From contig CANMEE010000001.1 in NCBI GenBank assembly GCA_947496865.1, positions 1,169,501 to 1,233,500 on the forward strand: a stretch of DNA of 64,000 nucleotides, read 5' to 3'. This DNA is from an uncultured Sphingomonadaceae bacterium. GTDB lineage: Bacteria; Pseudomonadota; Alphaproteobacteria; Sphingomonadales; Sphingomonadaceae. Every line of letters begins with the position of its first letter. The first letter of the stretch is position 1. This document shows positions 34,647 to 43,417 of this stretch, in pieces. The notes under the pieces were generated by a model, which worked only from the letters and a program-made list of their open reading frames with translations, did no database searches and was not told where the DNA came from. The translations under genes were made by a program, and so were the position numbers.

Positions 34647-35369
34647 CTAGCCCTCTGTGCCGACAATATCTTTGCCGTCACCGCCGACAAATTTATAAGC
34701 GATGCCCGCAAGCACTGCGCCGATAATGGGTGCGACCCAGAATATCCAGAGTTGAGATAGAGCGATACCGCCCTCGATCAATGCAGGACCGGTGCTACGC
34801 GCAGGGTTTACCGACGTATTGGTCACTGGAATACTGATCAGGTGGATCAACGTCAGGCCCAGACCAATGGCCAAAGGCGCAAAACCGGCTGGCGCGCGGC
34901 CATCTGTCGCGCCTAATATGATCATCAGGAAGAAGAAGGTTAGCAATATTTCAATCGCAATCCCTGAGACCATTGAATATCCCCCTGGTGATTTCTCACC
35001 GACGCCGTTTGCGGCCAAGCCATTGACGGCAATATCATAATCTGCATTGCCGCTTGCGATCAAATAAAGCGCTGCTGCGGCAGTGACTGCACCAACCACT
35101 TGCGCGATAATATAGATCGGGATTTCGTTGGCTGGGAACCGACCGCCGGCCCAAAGGCCAATGGTAACGGCGGGATTGAGATGGCATCCGCTAATATGCC
35201 CAATGGCATAAGCCATCGTGACGACTGTCAGGCCAAAGGCTAGCGAGACGCCCAATAAGCCGATACCGACGTCCGGAAAGGCTGCAGCGATAACAGCGCT
35301 TCCGCACCCGCCAAAGACCAACCAAAATGTACCGAGAAATTCTGCTAGTGATTTTTGTACAGCCGTCAT
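34647..35369 (-). CDS. aqpZ: Aquaporin Z
   Basis: A 240-residue water channel with six helices and two NPA half-helices: HLNPAVTI (65-67) and SVNPARSTG (188-190), followed by Arg191 of the selectivity filter. The first helix [18 protein letters not shown] and the His/Arg filter pattern fit AqpZ rather than a glycerol facilitator. GGGGAG lies seven bases before the ATG. It is a single-gene unit with its own terminator. Confidence 0.93.
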   Translation of the reverse strand: MTAVQKSLAEFLGTFWLVFGGCGSAVIAAAFPDVGIGLLGVSLAFGLTVVTMAYAIGHISGCHLNPAVTIGLWAGGRFPANEIPIYIIAQVVGAVTAAAALYLIASGNADYDIAVNGLAANGVGEKSPGGYSMVSGIAIEILLTFFFLMIILGATDGRAPAGFAPLAIGLGLTLIHLISIPVTNTSVNPARSTGPALIEGGIALSQLWIFWVAPIIGAVLAGIAYKFVGGDGKDIVGTEG

Positions 35370-35487
35370 TTTTTGACTCCCCGAAAATTATTCGCAGCCT
35401 CTGTTGAGCTACAAGATCGCAAAGTTAAACCAAATCGGCAAATTCACCTAATTTCAGCGCGTAAATCTATGTAAAATGACCGTCAAT

Positions 35488-36441
35488 TTAGTGAGAAGCG
35501 CGCTTGAGGCGATCATTTATGGCTATGCCAATGTCATTTTTTGGAATGGGGGCGACGGCAATACGCGCCCGATCACTGGCGTCTGCGCTGTGCAGGGCGG
35601 CAAACAGCTTACTCGCGGCTTCCGCTAGATCTTCGTTGGCCGATAAGTTGCTATCGCCCGCTACTGGACCAAAACCGATAAGATATTCATCGGGCTCAGC
35701 CTTTGTCGCATTTAGTCGAACAGCTTTGGACGGGGCGTAGTGGCTAGCCAATTGGCCTGGTGCCTCTACCCGCCCCTCTTGACCGTTGATAGCTGCTTTG
35801 CTGGTGCAGCGTTGCAGCTCTTCTTCTGTTATCGGGCCCGGACGCAGAATCTGATAGTTTTCATCCCGAATGGCGACGATGGTTGATTCAATCCCGCTCG
35901 CGCAGGGGCCACCGTCCAATATCATGGGCGTGTTGCTTTCCAGGCTGCGCTCGACATGCTGCGCCGTTGTTGGGCTGATGCCGCCGCTTCGGTTTGCTGA
36001 TGGCGCTGCCAGAAAAAGTTCCGAACTTTCCAGTAACTCCTGCATCAAGGGATGGACGGGGCACCGTAAGGCAATGGTCTCAAGACCAGCAGTGACCGCC
36101 GGAGCTACCGGGCAGTCGGGAGCTTTTGGTACGACAATCGTTAGCGGTCCGGGCCAAAAGCGCTTCGCCAATTGGACAGCGAGATCGTTGAATATCCCTA
36201 ATTTGCGGGCGGCATCTAAATCCGGAACATGGACAATGAGCGGATTGAAATCCGGTCGGCCCTTGGTTCGGTAAATCTCCGCTATCGCAGCTGCATTGGT
36301 CGAATCGGCTGCCAGACCATAGACGGTTTCAGTGGGCACAGCGACCAGTCCGCCGGATTGCAGCCGTGCAGCCGCCGCCACTATAGCCTGCTTGCCGTAA
36401 CGTCGCGCATTATCGTCAATATGATCATTTGAGCCAGACAT
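35488..36441 (-). CDS. L-threonylcarbamoyladenylate synthase, Sua5 type
   Basis: Makes threonylcarbamoyl-AMP from threonine, bicarbonate and ATP, the first step of the t6A37 modification on ANN-decoding tRNAs. At 317 residues it is the two-domain Sua5 form: the YrdC domain with LVAVPTETVYGLAADSTN, IYRTKGRPDFNPLIVHV and SANRSGGISPT (about 15-205), then a linker and the Sua5 C-terminal domain (YLIGFGPVAGDSNLSANEDL...). The YrdC KxR motif is seen as KGRP. It is divergent from the acyl-CoA dehydrogenase gene. No clear Shine-Dalgarno precedes the ATG. Confidence 0.93.
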   Translation of the reverse strand: MSGSNDHIDDNARRYGKQAIVAAAARLQSGGLVAVPTETVYGLAADSTNAAAIAEIYRTKGRPDFNPLIVHVPDLDAARKLGIFNDLAVQLAKRFWPGPLTIVVPKAPDCPVAPAVTAGLETIALRCPVHPLMQELLESSELFLAAPSANRSGGISPTTAQHVERSLESNTPMILDGGPCASGIESTIVAIRDENYQILRPGPITEEELQRCTSKAAINGQEGRVEAPGQLASHYAPSKAVRLNATKAEPDEYLIGFGPVAGDSNLSANEDLAEAASKLFAALHSADASDRARIAVAPIPKNDIGIAINDRLKRASH

Positions 36442-36493
36442 GATAGGGCGCTATAGCCCAGCGAGATTTCAAGCAATAGCGGATAGATTGAAG

Positions 36494-38245
36494 ATGAGCT
36501 TTACAGCGCCCAGCAGAGAACAGAATTTCGTCCTGAAACATATCGCCAATGTCGGCGCGCTGGCCGAGCATGAGCGCTTTGCCGGTGCGAGCGAAGATAT
36601 GGTCGAAGCGATTGTCGAAGGCATTGGCCAGTTTGCGGCCGGAGAATTTGCGCCGATTAACCGGATCGGCGATACGGTTGGTGCAAAATGGAATGATGGT
36701 GCTGTGACCATGCCTGCTGGCTTTAAAGAAGCTTATGGCCAATTTGTCGAAGGCGGCTGGGCATCAATTGACGGCTCGGAAGACTTTGGCGGACAGGGAT
36801 TGCCTTATTCTTTGTCTGCGCTGGTCCTCGAAACCTGCGGCGCAGCGAATTTCGCTTTCACGCTTTGCCCGATGCTGAGCTTTGGTGCGGTTGAGGCGAT
36901 CCATGCCCATGGCAGTGACGAGCAAAAAGCGACCTATCTGGAGAAAATGATCTCCGGTGCATGGACCGGCACGATGAACTTGACCGAACCGCAGGCCGGG
37001 TCGGATGTTGGCGCTTTGCGCGCCACTGCCGAGCCCATCTCGGATGGTGAACATGCTGGCAAATATAAGATCAAGGGCCAGAAGATATATATTACCTTCG
37101 GCGAACATGATCTGACCGACAATATCATTCACTTGGTACTGGCGCGGACACCCGGTGCGCCAGAAGGCACGCGCGGTATCTCTCTGTTCATCGTTCCCAA
37201 ATTCCATCTCGATGCCGATGGCAACTCGGCAGCGCCCAATGATGTGACCTGTGTGTCGATTGAACATAAGCTTGGCATTCACGCGTCCCCGACCTGTGTC
37301 ATGGCTTATGGTGAGAATGACGCCTGTATCGGCGAGATGATTGGCGGCGAATTTGGTGGCATGAAAGCCATGTTCACGATGATGAACAATGCCCGCATCA
37401 ATGTCGGCTCGCAAGGTGTGCAGATTGCCGAACGGGCAACCCAGCAAGCCATCCATTATGCAACCGATCGGGTGCAATCTGCCCGTGCCGGTAGCGGGAA
37501 TAAAGAGCCTGTTGCGATTATCGAGCATCCCGATGTGCGCCGGATGATCCTGCGCAGCAAGGCGCTAACGCAGGCGGCGCGGGCATTGCTCTATTATGCG
37601 ACATCTCATGTTGATGGCGCGACGCTGGGCATAGAAGGCGCCAAGTCGCGGGCAGAAATATTGACCCCGCTGATCAAGGGCTATGGGACCGATATCGGCA
37701 ATGAAGTCGCTTCCATCGGTGTGCAGGTGCACGGCGGAATGGGTTTTGTTGAGGAAACTGGCGCGGCGCAGCATTTTCGTGATGCGCGGATTGCCCCCAT
37801 TTATGAAGGTACGAACGGCATACAGGCGGCGGATCTTGTCGGTCGGAAACTGGGACTTGATGGCGGCGAGGCGATGATGGGGCTTATTGCCGATATCAAG
37901 GCAGAGGCGGCGGACGAAGATGCGTTGATGCTACTGGCTATGACGGTCGAAGATATTGCCAATTGGATGGCCGGCGGTGATGCGTCAATTGATGATCGCT
38001 TGGCGGGTAGCTATCCGTTTATGACCATGTTGGCGACGGCCACATGCGGCATGTTGATGAAAAAGCAACAGCGGATTGCCGAAGCAGAACTGGCCGATGG
38101 CAATGATCCCTTCCTGAAAGCGAAACTGGTCACAACCCGCTATTATCTGGACCATCTCGTCCCAGAAGTCATGGGCTTGAAAGCCGCTGCAATGGCCGGG
38201 GCAGATATATTATATAGCCTCGATAGCGAGGAACTGGTCGCCTGA
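36494..38245 (+). CDS. Acyl-CoA dehydrogenase, DmdC-like long form
   Basis: A 583-residue FAD flavoprotein that oxidises an acyl-CoA to the enoyl-CoA. The long form includes an N-terminal extra domain and a C-terminal extension, as in DmdC-like 3-methylmercaptopropionyl-CoA dehydrogenases and related broad-range enzymes. FAD/substrate motifs are MNLTEPQAGSDVGALRATAEP and KIKGQKIYITFGEHD, and the catalytic base lies in IYEGTNGIQAADLVGRKL. ATG 36494 starts a sequence aligned with the family (MSFTAPSREQNFVL); an in-frame ATG at 36440 is rejected. A DUF815 ATPase gene begins one base after its stop. The actual acyl substrate is open. Confidence 0.92.
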   Translation: MSFTAPSREQNFVLKHIANVGALAEHERFAGASEDMVEAIVEGIGQFAAGEFAPINRIGDTVGAKWNDGAVTMPAGFKEAYGQFVEGGWASIDGSEDFGGQGLPYSLSALVLETCGAANFAFTLCPMLSFGAVEAIHAHGSDEQKATYLEKMISGAWTGTMNLTEPQAGSDVGALRATAEPISDGEHAGKYKIKGQKIYITFGEHDLTDNIIHLVLARTPGAPEGTRGISLFIVPKFHLDADGNSAAPNDVTCVSIEHKLGIHASPTCVMAYGENDACIGEMIGGEFGGMKAMFTMMNNARINVGSQGVQIAERATQQAIHYATDRVQSARAGSGNKEPVAIIEHPDVRRMILRSKALTQAARALLYYATSHVDGATLGIEGAKSRAEILTPLIKGYGTDIGNEVASIGVQVHGGMGFVEETGAAQHFRDARIAPIYEGTNGIQAADLVGRKLGLDGGEAMMGLIADIKAEAADEDALMLLAMTVEDIANWMAGGDASIDDRLAGSYPFMTMLATATCGMLMKKQQRIAEAELADGNDPFLKAKLVTTRYYLDHLVPEVMGLKAAAMAGADILYSLDSEELVA

Positions 38246-38246
38246 T

Positions 38247-39077
38247 ATGGCGGATGGGGAGACCAAGGCGGCACTGATCCGGATTGCTGATGCCCTGGAA
38301 CGCCTGACACCAGTTCCGCCGACCTCCGCTGATATAGATTCCGGTCCAGCCTTTCATTGGACCGGAAAAACCATTGAGGCGATTGAGCGTTTCACGCCGA
38401 TTGCGCTCGATATGCTGACCGGGATTGACGATCAGAAAGCACGGCTGCTGGAGAATAGTAAGCGTCTTGCGAATGGTTTTGCAGCCCATGATGTCTTGCT
38501 GTGGGGTTCTCGCGGCATGGGCAAGTCGGCTTTGGCTAAGTCCGTGGTCCGTGAACTGCAGAGGGCAGACATGGATATCGCGATGGTCGAGGCCAGTGCC
38601 GATATACTCGAACATCTGCCGGATCTTTTCGCGATATTGGGCAAGACGGATCGCGCTTTCATCCTGTTTATCGATGATATTGGATTTGACGAAGACAGCG
38701 CAGCACCGCGTTTGTTGCGCTCGATGCTGGAAGGCGGTGCAGCAGCCCGGCCCGACAATGTGCGGCTCTATGTAACGTCCAACCGCCGGCATATCGTCCC
38801 GCGGCACATGTCTGAACAGGACGACCCGATTAATCCGCGCGATGTGATCGATGATAAACTGGCGCTGTCCGATCGCTTTGGTTTGCGGCTCGGCTTTCAT
38901 GCTGCGTCACAGGACGATTATCTCGCAATGATAGACCGCTATGCCCAAGTCCATGGATTGGCATATGAAGCCGATGATGCGCTTTTATGGGCAAGACAAC
39001 GTGGCAGCCGATCCGGTCGGGTCGCCTGGCAATATATTGTCGAATTGGCGGGACGAGCAGGCCAGTCGCTGACGTAG
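38247..39077 (+). CDS. DUF815-family P-loop ATPase
   Basis: A 276-residue AAA-type ATPase of the DUF815 group, function not established. The Walker A motif is GSRGMGKS (87-94), Walker B is FILFIDDIGF (138-147), and a sensor-like stretch reads RLYVTSNRRHIVPR. The region just before Walker A (LDMLTGIDDQKARLLENSKRLANG) is typical of the family. It begins one base after the acyl-CoA dehydrogenase gene (TGA-T-ATG), so the two are cotranscribed. Its stop is one base from the stop of the convergent sugar dehydrogenase gene. Confidence 0.85.
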   Translation: MADGETKAALIRIADALERLTPVPPTSADIDSGPAFHWTGKTIEAIERFTPIALDMLTGIDDQKARLLENSKRLANGFAAHDVLLWGSRGMGKSALAKSVVRELQRADMDIAMVEASADILEHLPDLFAILGKTDRAFILFIDDIGFDEDSAAPRLLRSMLEGGAAARPDNVRLYVTSNRRHIVPRHMSEQDDPINPRDVIDDKLALSDRFGLRLGFHAASQDDYLAMIDRYAQVHGLAYEADDALLWARQRGSRSGRVAWQYIVELAGRAGQSLT

Positions 39078-39078
39078 T

Positions 39079-40434
39079 TTATTCTTCAGCAGGTACCTGT
39101 TTTGCCGCGCCAGGCTTTGACACACGCCAGATAATCCCGCCAACATCGTCACTGACCAGCAGCGCGCCGGTTTGATCAAATTCAACCATGGTGGGGCGAC
39201 CGCGCGCCTTTTCGTCTTCATCGACAAAGCCGCTTAGTACCATCTGCGGCTTGCCTTGCGGTTTTCCTTTTTCGTCAAAATCTACATAGACGACATCATA
39301 GCCAGACAGGGGTTTGCGGTTCCACGAACCATGTCTTGCAATGACAGCGCCGCTATCAAAAGGCGTGCCTAATGCTTCGCCATTGGAAAAGGCTAGACCC
39401 AAAGGCGCGACATGGGCGCCAAGGCCGTAATCTGGTCGCCGCTCATATTGGCGATGGTCGAGGTTTTTCGGTTCGACGCGCGGATCAATATGACCGCGCC
39501 AGAAATGCCATGGCCAGCCATAATGGGAGGCGAAGAGAACTTCGGTGAGATAGTCCGGCACCATATCGCTGCCCAGCATGTCGCGCTCGTTGACTACGGT
39601 CCAGAGTTTGCCGGACACCGGTTCATAAGCCATGCCCACGGGATTGCGGAGGCCATCGGAATAGACAATTTTATCATTGGTCGCCAATTCGACACGCAGC
39701 ACGGCGGCGCGTTCTTTTTCCGTGTCCATGCCGTTTTCACCGATATTGCTGTTCGATCCAACCGCAATGAACAGATATTTGCCGTCCGGGCTTGCGACAA
39801 GATTACGGGTCCAATGATTATTCGGTGCTTTGGCGTTTAGATTAGCAACCTTGCGCCCTTCGACAGTGATTTTTGTGTCACCGACGGTGTAAGGAAAGGC
39901 CAGCACTTCATTGGTGTTTGCCACGTAAAGCGTGTCTTCAACCAAAACCATTCCAAACGGCGAGTTGAGGTTTTCGAGCAGGGCGAACTTCTCGTCAACT
40001 TTGCCATCTGCATCGCTGTCCCGCAGCAAGCTTATGCGATTGGCAGAGGCGGTGCCAGCGCCCGCCTTGCTCATCAGATTGCGCATGATCCAACCCTCTA
40101 TGCCGCTATTGGTGCGTGGCGGGCTGTTGGTTTCAGCGACCAATATATCGCCATTGGGAAGGCGTAGCATGGATCGCGGATGATCGAGCCCTTCGGCAAA
40201 GCGTTCGACCGTCAGTCCTTCTGCAGCCAGAGGGCCTTCGCCAGGCTTCCAGGGGTCGGCTTCGGCAATGTTGATGGTAGGGAAATTTTCTTTCCGCACA
40301 TCGGTTATTGTTGGCTTCACGCCAGTCGTTGCCTCTAGCGGCAAACGGGCGGTATCGCCGCGCGTGAAATAATAGCCAGCGCCGATAGCGATTATGATGA
40401 TCAATATAGATATATTGCGAATATGTTTTAGCAT
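39079..40434 (-). CDS. Glucose/sorbosone dehydrogenase-type (PQQ-dependent) beta-propeller protein
   Basis: A 451-residue exported protein with an N-terminal membrane anchor/signal (residues 7-25). It is a six-bladed propeller of the soluble quinoprotein glucose dehydrogenase/L-sorbosone dehydrogenase family: FAEGLDHPRSMLRLPNGDILVAETN, NSPFGMVLVEDTLYVANTN, YSDGLRNPVGMAYEPVSGKLWTVVNERD, HYGWPWHFW and GSWNRKPLSGYDVVYVDF. Such proteins bind PQQ and calcium and oxidise sugars in the periplasm, but many members lack a known substrate. No PQQ synthesis genes are in the window. The start has a weak Shine-Dalgarno. Confidence 0.86.
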   Translation of the reverse strand: MLKHIRNISILIIIIAIGAGYYFTRGDTARLPLEATTGVKPTITDVRKENFPTINIAEADPWKPGEGPLAAEGLTVERFAEGLDHPRSMLRLPNGDILVAETNSPPRTNSGIEGWIMRNLMSKAGAGTASANRISLLRDSDADGKVDEKFALLENLNSPFGMVLVEDTLYVANTNEVLAFPYTVGDTKITVEGRKVANLNAKAPNNHWTRNLVASPDGKYLFIAVGSNSNIGENGMDTEKERAAVLRVELATNDKIVYSDGLRNPVGMAYEPVSGKLWTVVNERDMLGSDMVPDYLTEVLFASHYGWPWHFWRGHIDPRVEPKNLDHRQYERRPDYGLGAHVAPLGLAFSNGEALGTPFDSGAVIARHGSWNRKPLSGYDVVYVDFDEKGKPQGKPQMVLSGFVDEDEKARGRPTMVEFDQTGALLVSDDVGGIIWRVSKPGAAKQVPAEE

Positions 40435-40504
40435 CTATCAACAATAGGAACCACGGCCTCTTATGACAAGCGTGCTATTGGCAGGGCCGTTTGGTTGAGC
40501 GAGA

Positions 40505-40687
40505 TTAGCGGTCGAAATACCAGATGGCGGTCGCAATAAGAGCACCGGCCACCAATCCGGCCAGAAATCCGATAGACGGTTGCCCCAGCAACCCGCCACC
40601 AATGGCGCCCACAATGCAACCGGCCGCTACGAAAACACCGCCAGCGCTTTTGTTGGTGCGGCTGTTTGGATCTTGGCCGTCTGTCAT
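40505..40687 (-). CDS. Small glycine-rich membrane protein
   Basis: A 60-residue protein with an N-terminal polar stretch (MTDGQDPNSRTNKS) and two glycine-rich hydrophobic segments separated by GQPSIG, giving a hairpin in the membrane, and a C-terminal YFDR. GAGGA lies upstream of the ATG at good spacing. It precedes the sugar dehydrogenase gene on the same strand by 70 bases. Function unknown. Confidence 0.65.
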   Translation of the reverse strand: MTDGQDPNSRTNKSAGGVFVAAGCIVGAIGGGLLGQPSIGFLAGLVAGALIATAIWYFDR

Positions 40688-40876
40688 ATTGGTCCTCGTT
40701 CAACAATTATCGCGCTCCAATGCCATGCTCGGGAGCGATTGGCCAGAACAGTCTCCTTACCAAAAGATAAGCTTTTGTTCACCATCGCCTTTGACGGAAT
40801 TTCCACAACTGGTCTCTAATAACAAAGGCGTCAAAGCGCGGTCATAAAGATCCGCTGACCAGTACAGGAGCCTGTT

Positions 40877-41086
40877 TTGCAACTACCCGTATTTATAGAC
40901 TCCACCAATTTCTCCGATGCCGAGCAACTGATCACCAGTTTTGGTGAAGAAGCCGGATTGGAAGCAGCTAACCGCGCTGATAAAAGCCGCGCTGTGGGCA
41001 ATCATATTCATTATTGCAAATGGCGGCAGGTCGAACGTTTGTGTGTGTTGTTATCGATCGATCAATCGATTGGCACCGTCCATTAA
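40877..41086 (+). CDS. Small conserved-looking hypothetical protein
   Basis: A 69-residue soluble protein without signal or membrane segment (MQLPVFIDSTNFSDAEQLITSF...). The start is TTG 40877 with a strong AGGAG six bases before it, which is the main reason to accept this ORF. The composition is ordinary for a coding sequence, with one Cys and several His. It lies alone between two minus-strand genes. No family recognised. Confidence 0.55.
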   Translation: MQLPVFIDSTNFSDAEQLITSFGEEAGLEAANRADKSRAVGNHIHYCKWRQVERLCVLLSIDQSIGTVH

Positions 41087-41135
41087 ATCTTTGACCTAAA
41101 ACCAAAATGTTCAAACCAAAGCTAGTATTTTGGTC

Positions 41136-41843
41136 CTAACGTTTGGGATCGCAGATGATCTGTGCCGATCCGCCGGATTTGACGCTGCAATTGGGGCGGC
41201 CATCAATCTGGATTTTCCCGGTACCACTGTTTGATATATTGGCTTCTCTTTCAACAAAGACGTGGCTGCTGGCGGGTCCGCGGTGCACCAGATCAAGGGT
41301 CTCCAGCGCTAACTGGGCACCGTCGAATATGCTGGCACCAAGCAACTGGACTTTCCCCTTGGTCGCTTTGCCAGCTATCACCATCTGACCGCCGCCATTC
41401 ATAGCAACGTCCAGTGTGTCGCTATCAACATCGTTAATCGTCAACACGCCAAAGCCGTTAAGCCGCGCTTTGGGATTCGCCCCGCCTAACGTGTCAAGCG
41501 ACACGGTACCCGATCCGGAATGCGTGATCGATTTAATGATATAGCTGCTCAACGTCACCGTCACCGGTTCGTCTGCAGAAAAGCGGTTATTGCCGCCGGC
41601 TTTCGGCTTGACCGAAACGATCAGCTGGCTGCCACTTTTGCGTAGCGAGACACGATCCAATATCTCTCTGTTCGAAGCCTCGGCACTGGCTGATACGCCG
41701 CGGTCAGTAGTGATAAACACATTAACGCTGCCGATGACGCGGACATCTTCAAAGCTGGAGATAGAAAATTTGCGTTCCGCCGCCTGCGCTGGTGCGACCA
41801 GTGCTGCAAAGTTGAGCGCCAGCATGATAAAGAGGTTTTTCAT
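41136..41843 (-). CDS. DUF2807 (GIN-domain) exported protein
   Basis: A 235-residue secreted protein: signal peptide MKNLFIMLALNFAALVAPAQA, then a right-handed beta-helix-like GIN domain (SSFEDVRVIGSVNVFITTDRGVSASAEAS...) with repeated turns such as SGSGTVSLDTLG and NGGGQMVIAG. Two cysteines near the end (NCSVKS...IICDPKR) may pair. The ATG overlaps the stop of the methyltransferase gene by four bases, which fixes the start at 41843. A second, longer DUF2807 gene lies on the other side of the methyltransferase. Function of the family is unknown; it may bind surface glycans or act as an adhesin-like fold. Confidence 0.82.
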   Translation of the reverse strand: MKNLFIMLALNFAALVAPAQAAERKFSISSFEDVRVIGSVNVFITTDRGVSASAEASNREILDRVSLRKSGSQLIVSVKPKAGGNNRFSADEPVTVTLSSYIIKSITHSGSGTVSLDTLGGANPKARLNGFGVLTINDVDSDTLDVAMNGGGQMVIAGKATKGKVQLLGASIFDGAQLALETLDLVHRGPASSHVFVEREANISNSGTGKIQIDGRPNCSVKSGGSAQIICDPKR

Positions 41844-42463
41844 AGGGGCCGTGCTTCTCCAAATTCCATCCAGCCCAACCATCTGGGCGTTTTGGGGGCA
41901 TAATGCCCACCGTCATCTTGCAATGCGAACCCTTCCGCCGCGAATAGTTTCGAGACCGGACGGTGCAAATGACAACCGCCGGCAATATGTTTCCACATTG
42001 GTTCGATCCGTTGTTGCCATTTTTTCGGGCCCTTGTCCGGTGCGCGCCCATGTTCCAGGAACAGTATTTTGCCACCCGGCTTCAGGACCCGCCGCATTTC
42101 TTTCAGAACTTGTTTACCATCTTGTACTGAACAAAGGGTAAAGGTGGTGAGAACGGTATCAAAACTGTCATTCTCGAAAGGCATGGCTTCGCCGATGCCG
42201 TCCAAAATATCCATCTCAAAACCCAGTGCCTTGGCTTCGCTACGCGTATAGTCCAGTAGCTCAGCCGAAGGGTCAAGGCCGGTCAGCTTGTCAACCTTCG
42301 CACGATCGTAAAATTGCAGATTAATGCCGCCGCCGCAGCCCAGTTCGAGAATTTCGCCTTGTGCCTTGGGGACAATTTCGCTGCGGTCCTTCATGACTGC
42401 TGGCTGGGAGCAGGCGAATTTTATGATCCGCGGAACAGCGTGCTTTTCCCAGAAATTAGGCAT
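41840..42463 (-). CDS. Class I SAM-dependent methyltransferase
   Basis: A 207-residue methyltransferase. Motif I is EILELGCGGGINLQFYD, the acidic residue after strand 2 lies in LTGLDPSAELL, and PFENDSFDTVLTTFTLCSV and RVLKPGGKILFLEHG complete the fold. The order and ending (WKHIAGGCHLHR) resemble phosphatidylethanolamine/quinone methyltransferase-like members such as METTL7-type enzymes. ATG 42463 follows GGGAGG. It lies between two DUF2807 genes and is translationally coupled to the downstream one. Substrate unknown. Confidence 0.87.
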   Translation of the reverse strand: MPNFWEKHAVPRIIKFACSQPAVMKDRSEIVPKAQGEILELGCGGGINLQFYDRAKVDKLTGLDPSAELLDYTRSEAKALGFEMDILDGIGEAMPFENDSFDTVLTTFTLCSVQDGKQVLKEMRRVLKPGGKILFLEHGRAPDKGPKKWQQRIEPMWKHIAGGCHLHRPVSKLFAAEGFALQDDGGHYAPKTPRWLGWMEFGEARPL

Positions 42464-42592
42464 GGGTCCGCCTCCCGCCTTGAGTGCTTTGTTCTGCCAT
42501 AACAATCCTCCTCAACCATATGCGGCAAAGGTTAGCAGAAGGCCAATCGGGTAGGAAAGCAAAATCAGAGGCTCATGACGAACCGCCGGCTA

Positions 42593-43333
42593 TCAACCAC
42601 AGGTTATTTCACCAGATCCCATCGTCTTGGTTTTGCACTCGGCGCTGCCATGGACACGGATGTCACCCGATCCCATGACTTTGGCATCAACCGTGCCGTC
42701 CGAAGACAAGGCGACGTCTCCGGATCCTGCAATCTTGATCGTTGCACTGTCCGCTTTCAATCCCTTGCCGCTGACATTACCAGAGCCAGCTACCGAAATA
42801 GTGGCTTTTTCTGCCTTCCCGGCCATGGTCAAATCACCGGAACCGGCAATTTTTGTGCTGAGCGATGCGGTTTCCAATTGTTCGATGTTAATATTACCGG
42901 ATCCGGCAACGCTTAAACTGGCGCTATCACTGTCCATTTTGTCGACTTGCATGTCACCAGACCCAGCCAGCTTGGCGCTGGTCAGAGTAGGCGCGCTGAC
43001 ATAAATGACTGCCGAACCGGATTTGCCGCTCCAAATTTTACCGTCATTCTCTCGACCTATTTTGAGTTGCCCGTCAGTGACCTTATACCGCAATTGGTCC
43101 AGTGCGTCGGCATTACCCTCTGCCCGGATTGAAAAGTTCGACCCGGTGGTGAAGACCACATTATCCGGCCCTGCCAAGGTGACTCCGTCAAAATCCCCCG
43201 GATTACTGGTCGTCTCGGTAATTTTTATACCATTTGAAAAACTGCTCTTGCCGACATCGCCAACCGCGCTGGCGATAGAGCCTTCGCAGGCGGAAAGAGC
43301 GAGAAAAGGAATGACTAGCAACAATTTTTTCAT
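42593..43333 (-). CDS. DUF2807 (GIN-domain) lipoprotein
   Basis: A 246-residue lipoprotein (lipobox LSAC, Cys16). After a linker it has a beta-helix with a strikingly regular 18-21-residue repeat ending in AGSGD or AGSGN: LAGSGDMQVDKMDSDSASLS, VAGSGNINIEQLET, IAGSGDLTMAGKAE, VAGSGNVSGKGLKA, IAGSGDVALSSDG and VMGSGDIRVHGSAE. GGAGG lies six bases before the ATG. It is a paralogue of the DUF2807 gene at 41136, 750 bases away on the same strand. Outer-membrane or periplasmic anchoring is expected. Confidence 0.87.
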   Translation of the reverse strand: MKKLLLVIPFLALSACEGSIASAVGDVGKSSFSNGIKITETTSNPGDFDGVTLAGPDNVVFTTGSNFSIRAEGNADALDQLRYKVTDGQLKIGRENDGKIWSGKSGSAVIYVSAPTLTSAKLAGSGDMQVDKMDSDSASLSVAGSGNINIEQLETASLSTKIAGSGDLTMAGKAEKATISVAGSGNVSGKGLKADSATIKIAGSGDVALSSDGTVDAKVMGSGDIRVHGSAECKTKTMGSGEITCG

Positions 43334-43417
43334 GAACGGCCTCCAATGTGTATTGTTGATCTAATACAGCAAGGCGGATGCTCTGGCAAGAGATGAGTTG
43401 CGGCAGGTCCTATGAGG

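Noticed and set aside
42650..43010. Regular short repeats as a CRISPR or satellite array
   Set aside because: The periodicity comes from AGSGD/AGSGN protein repeats of a DUF2807 lipoprotein; spacing and sequence vary as coding DNA does.
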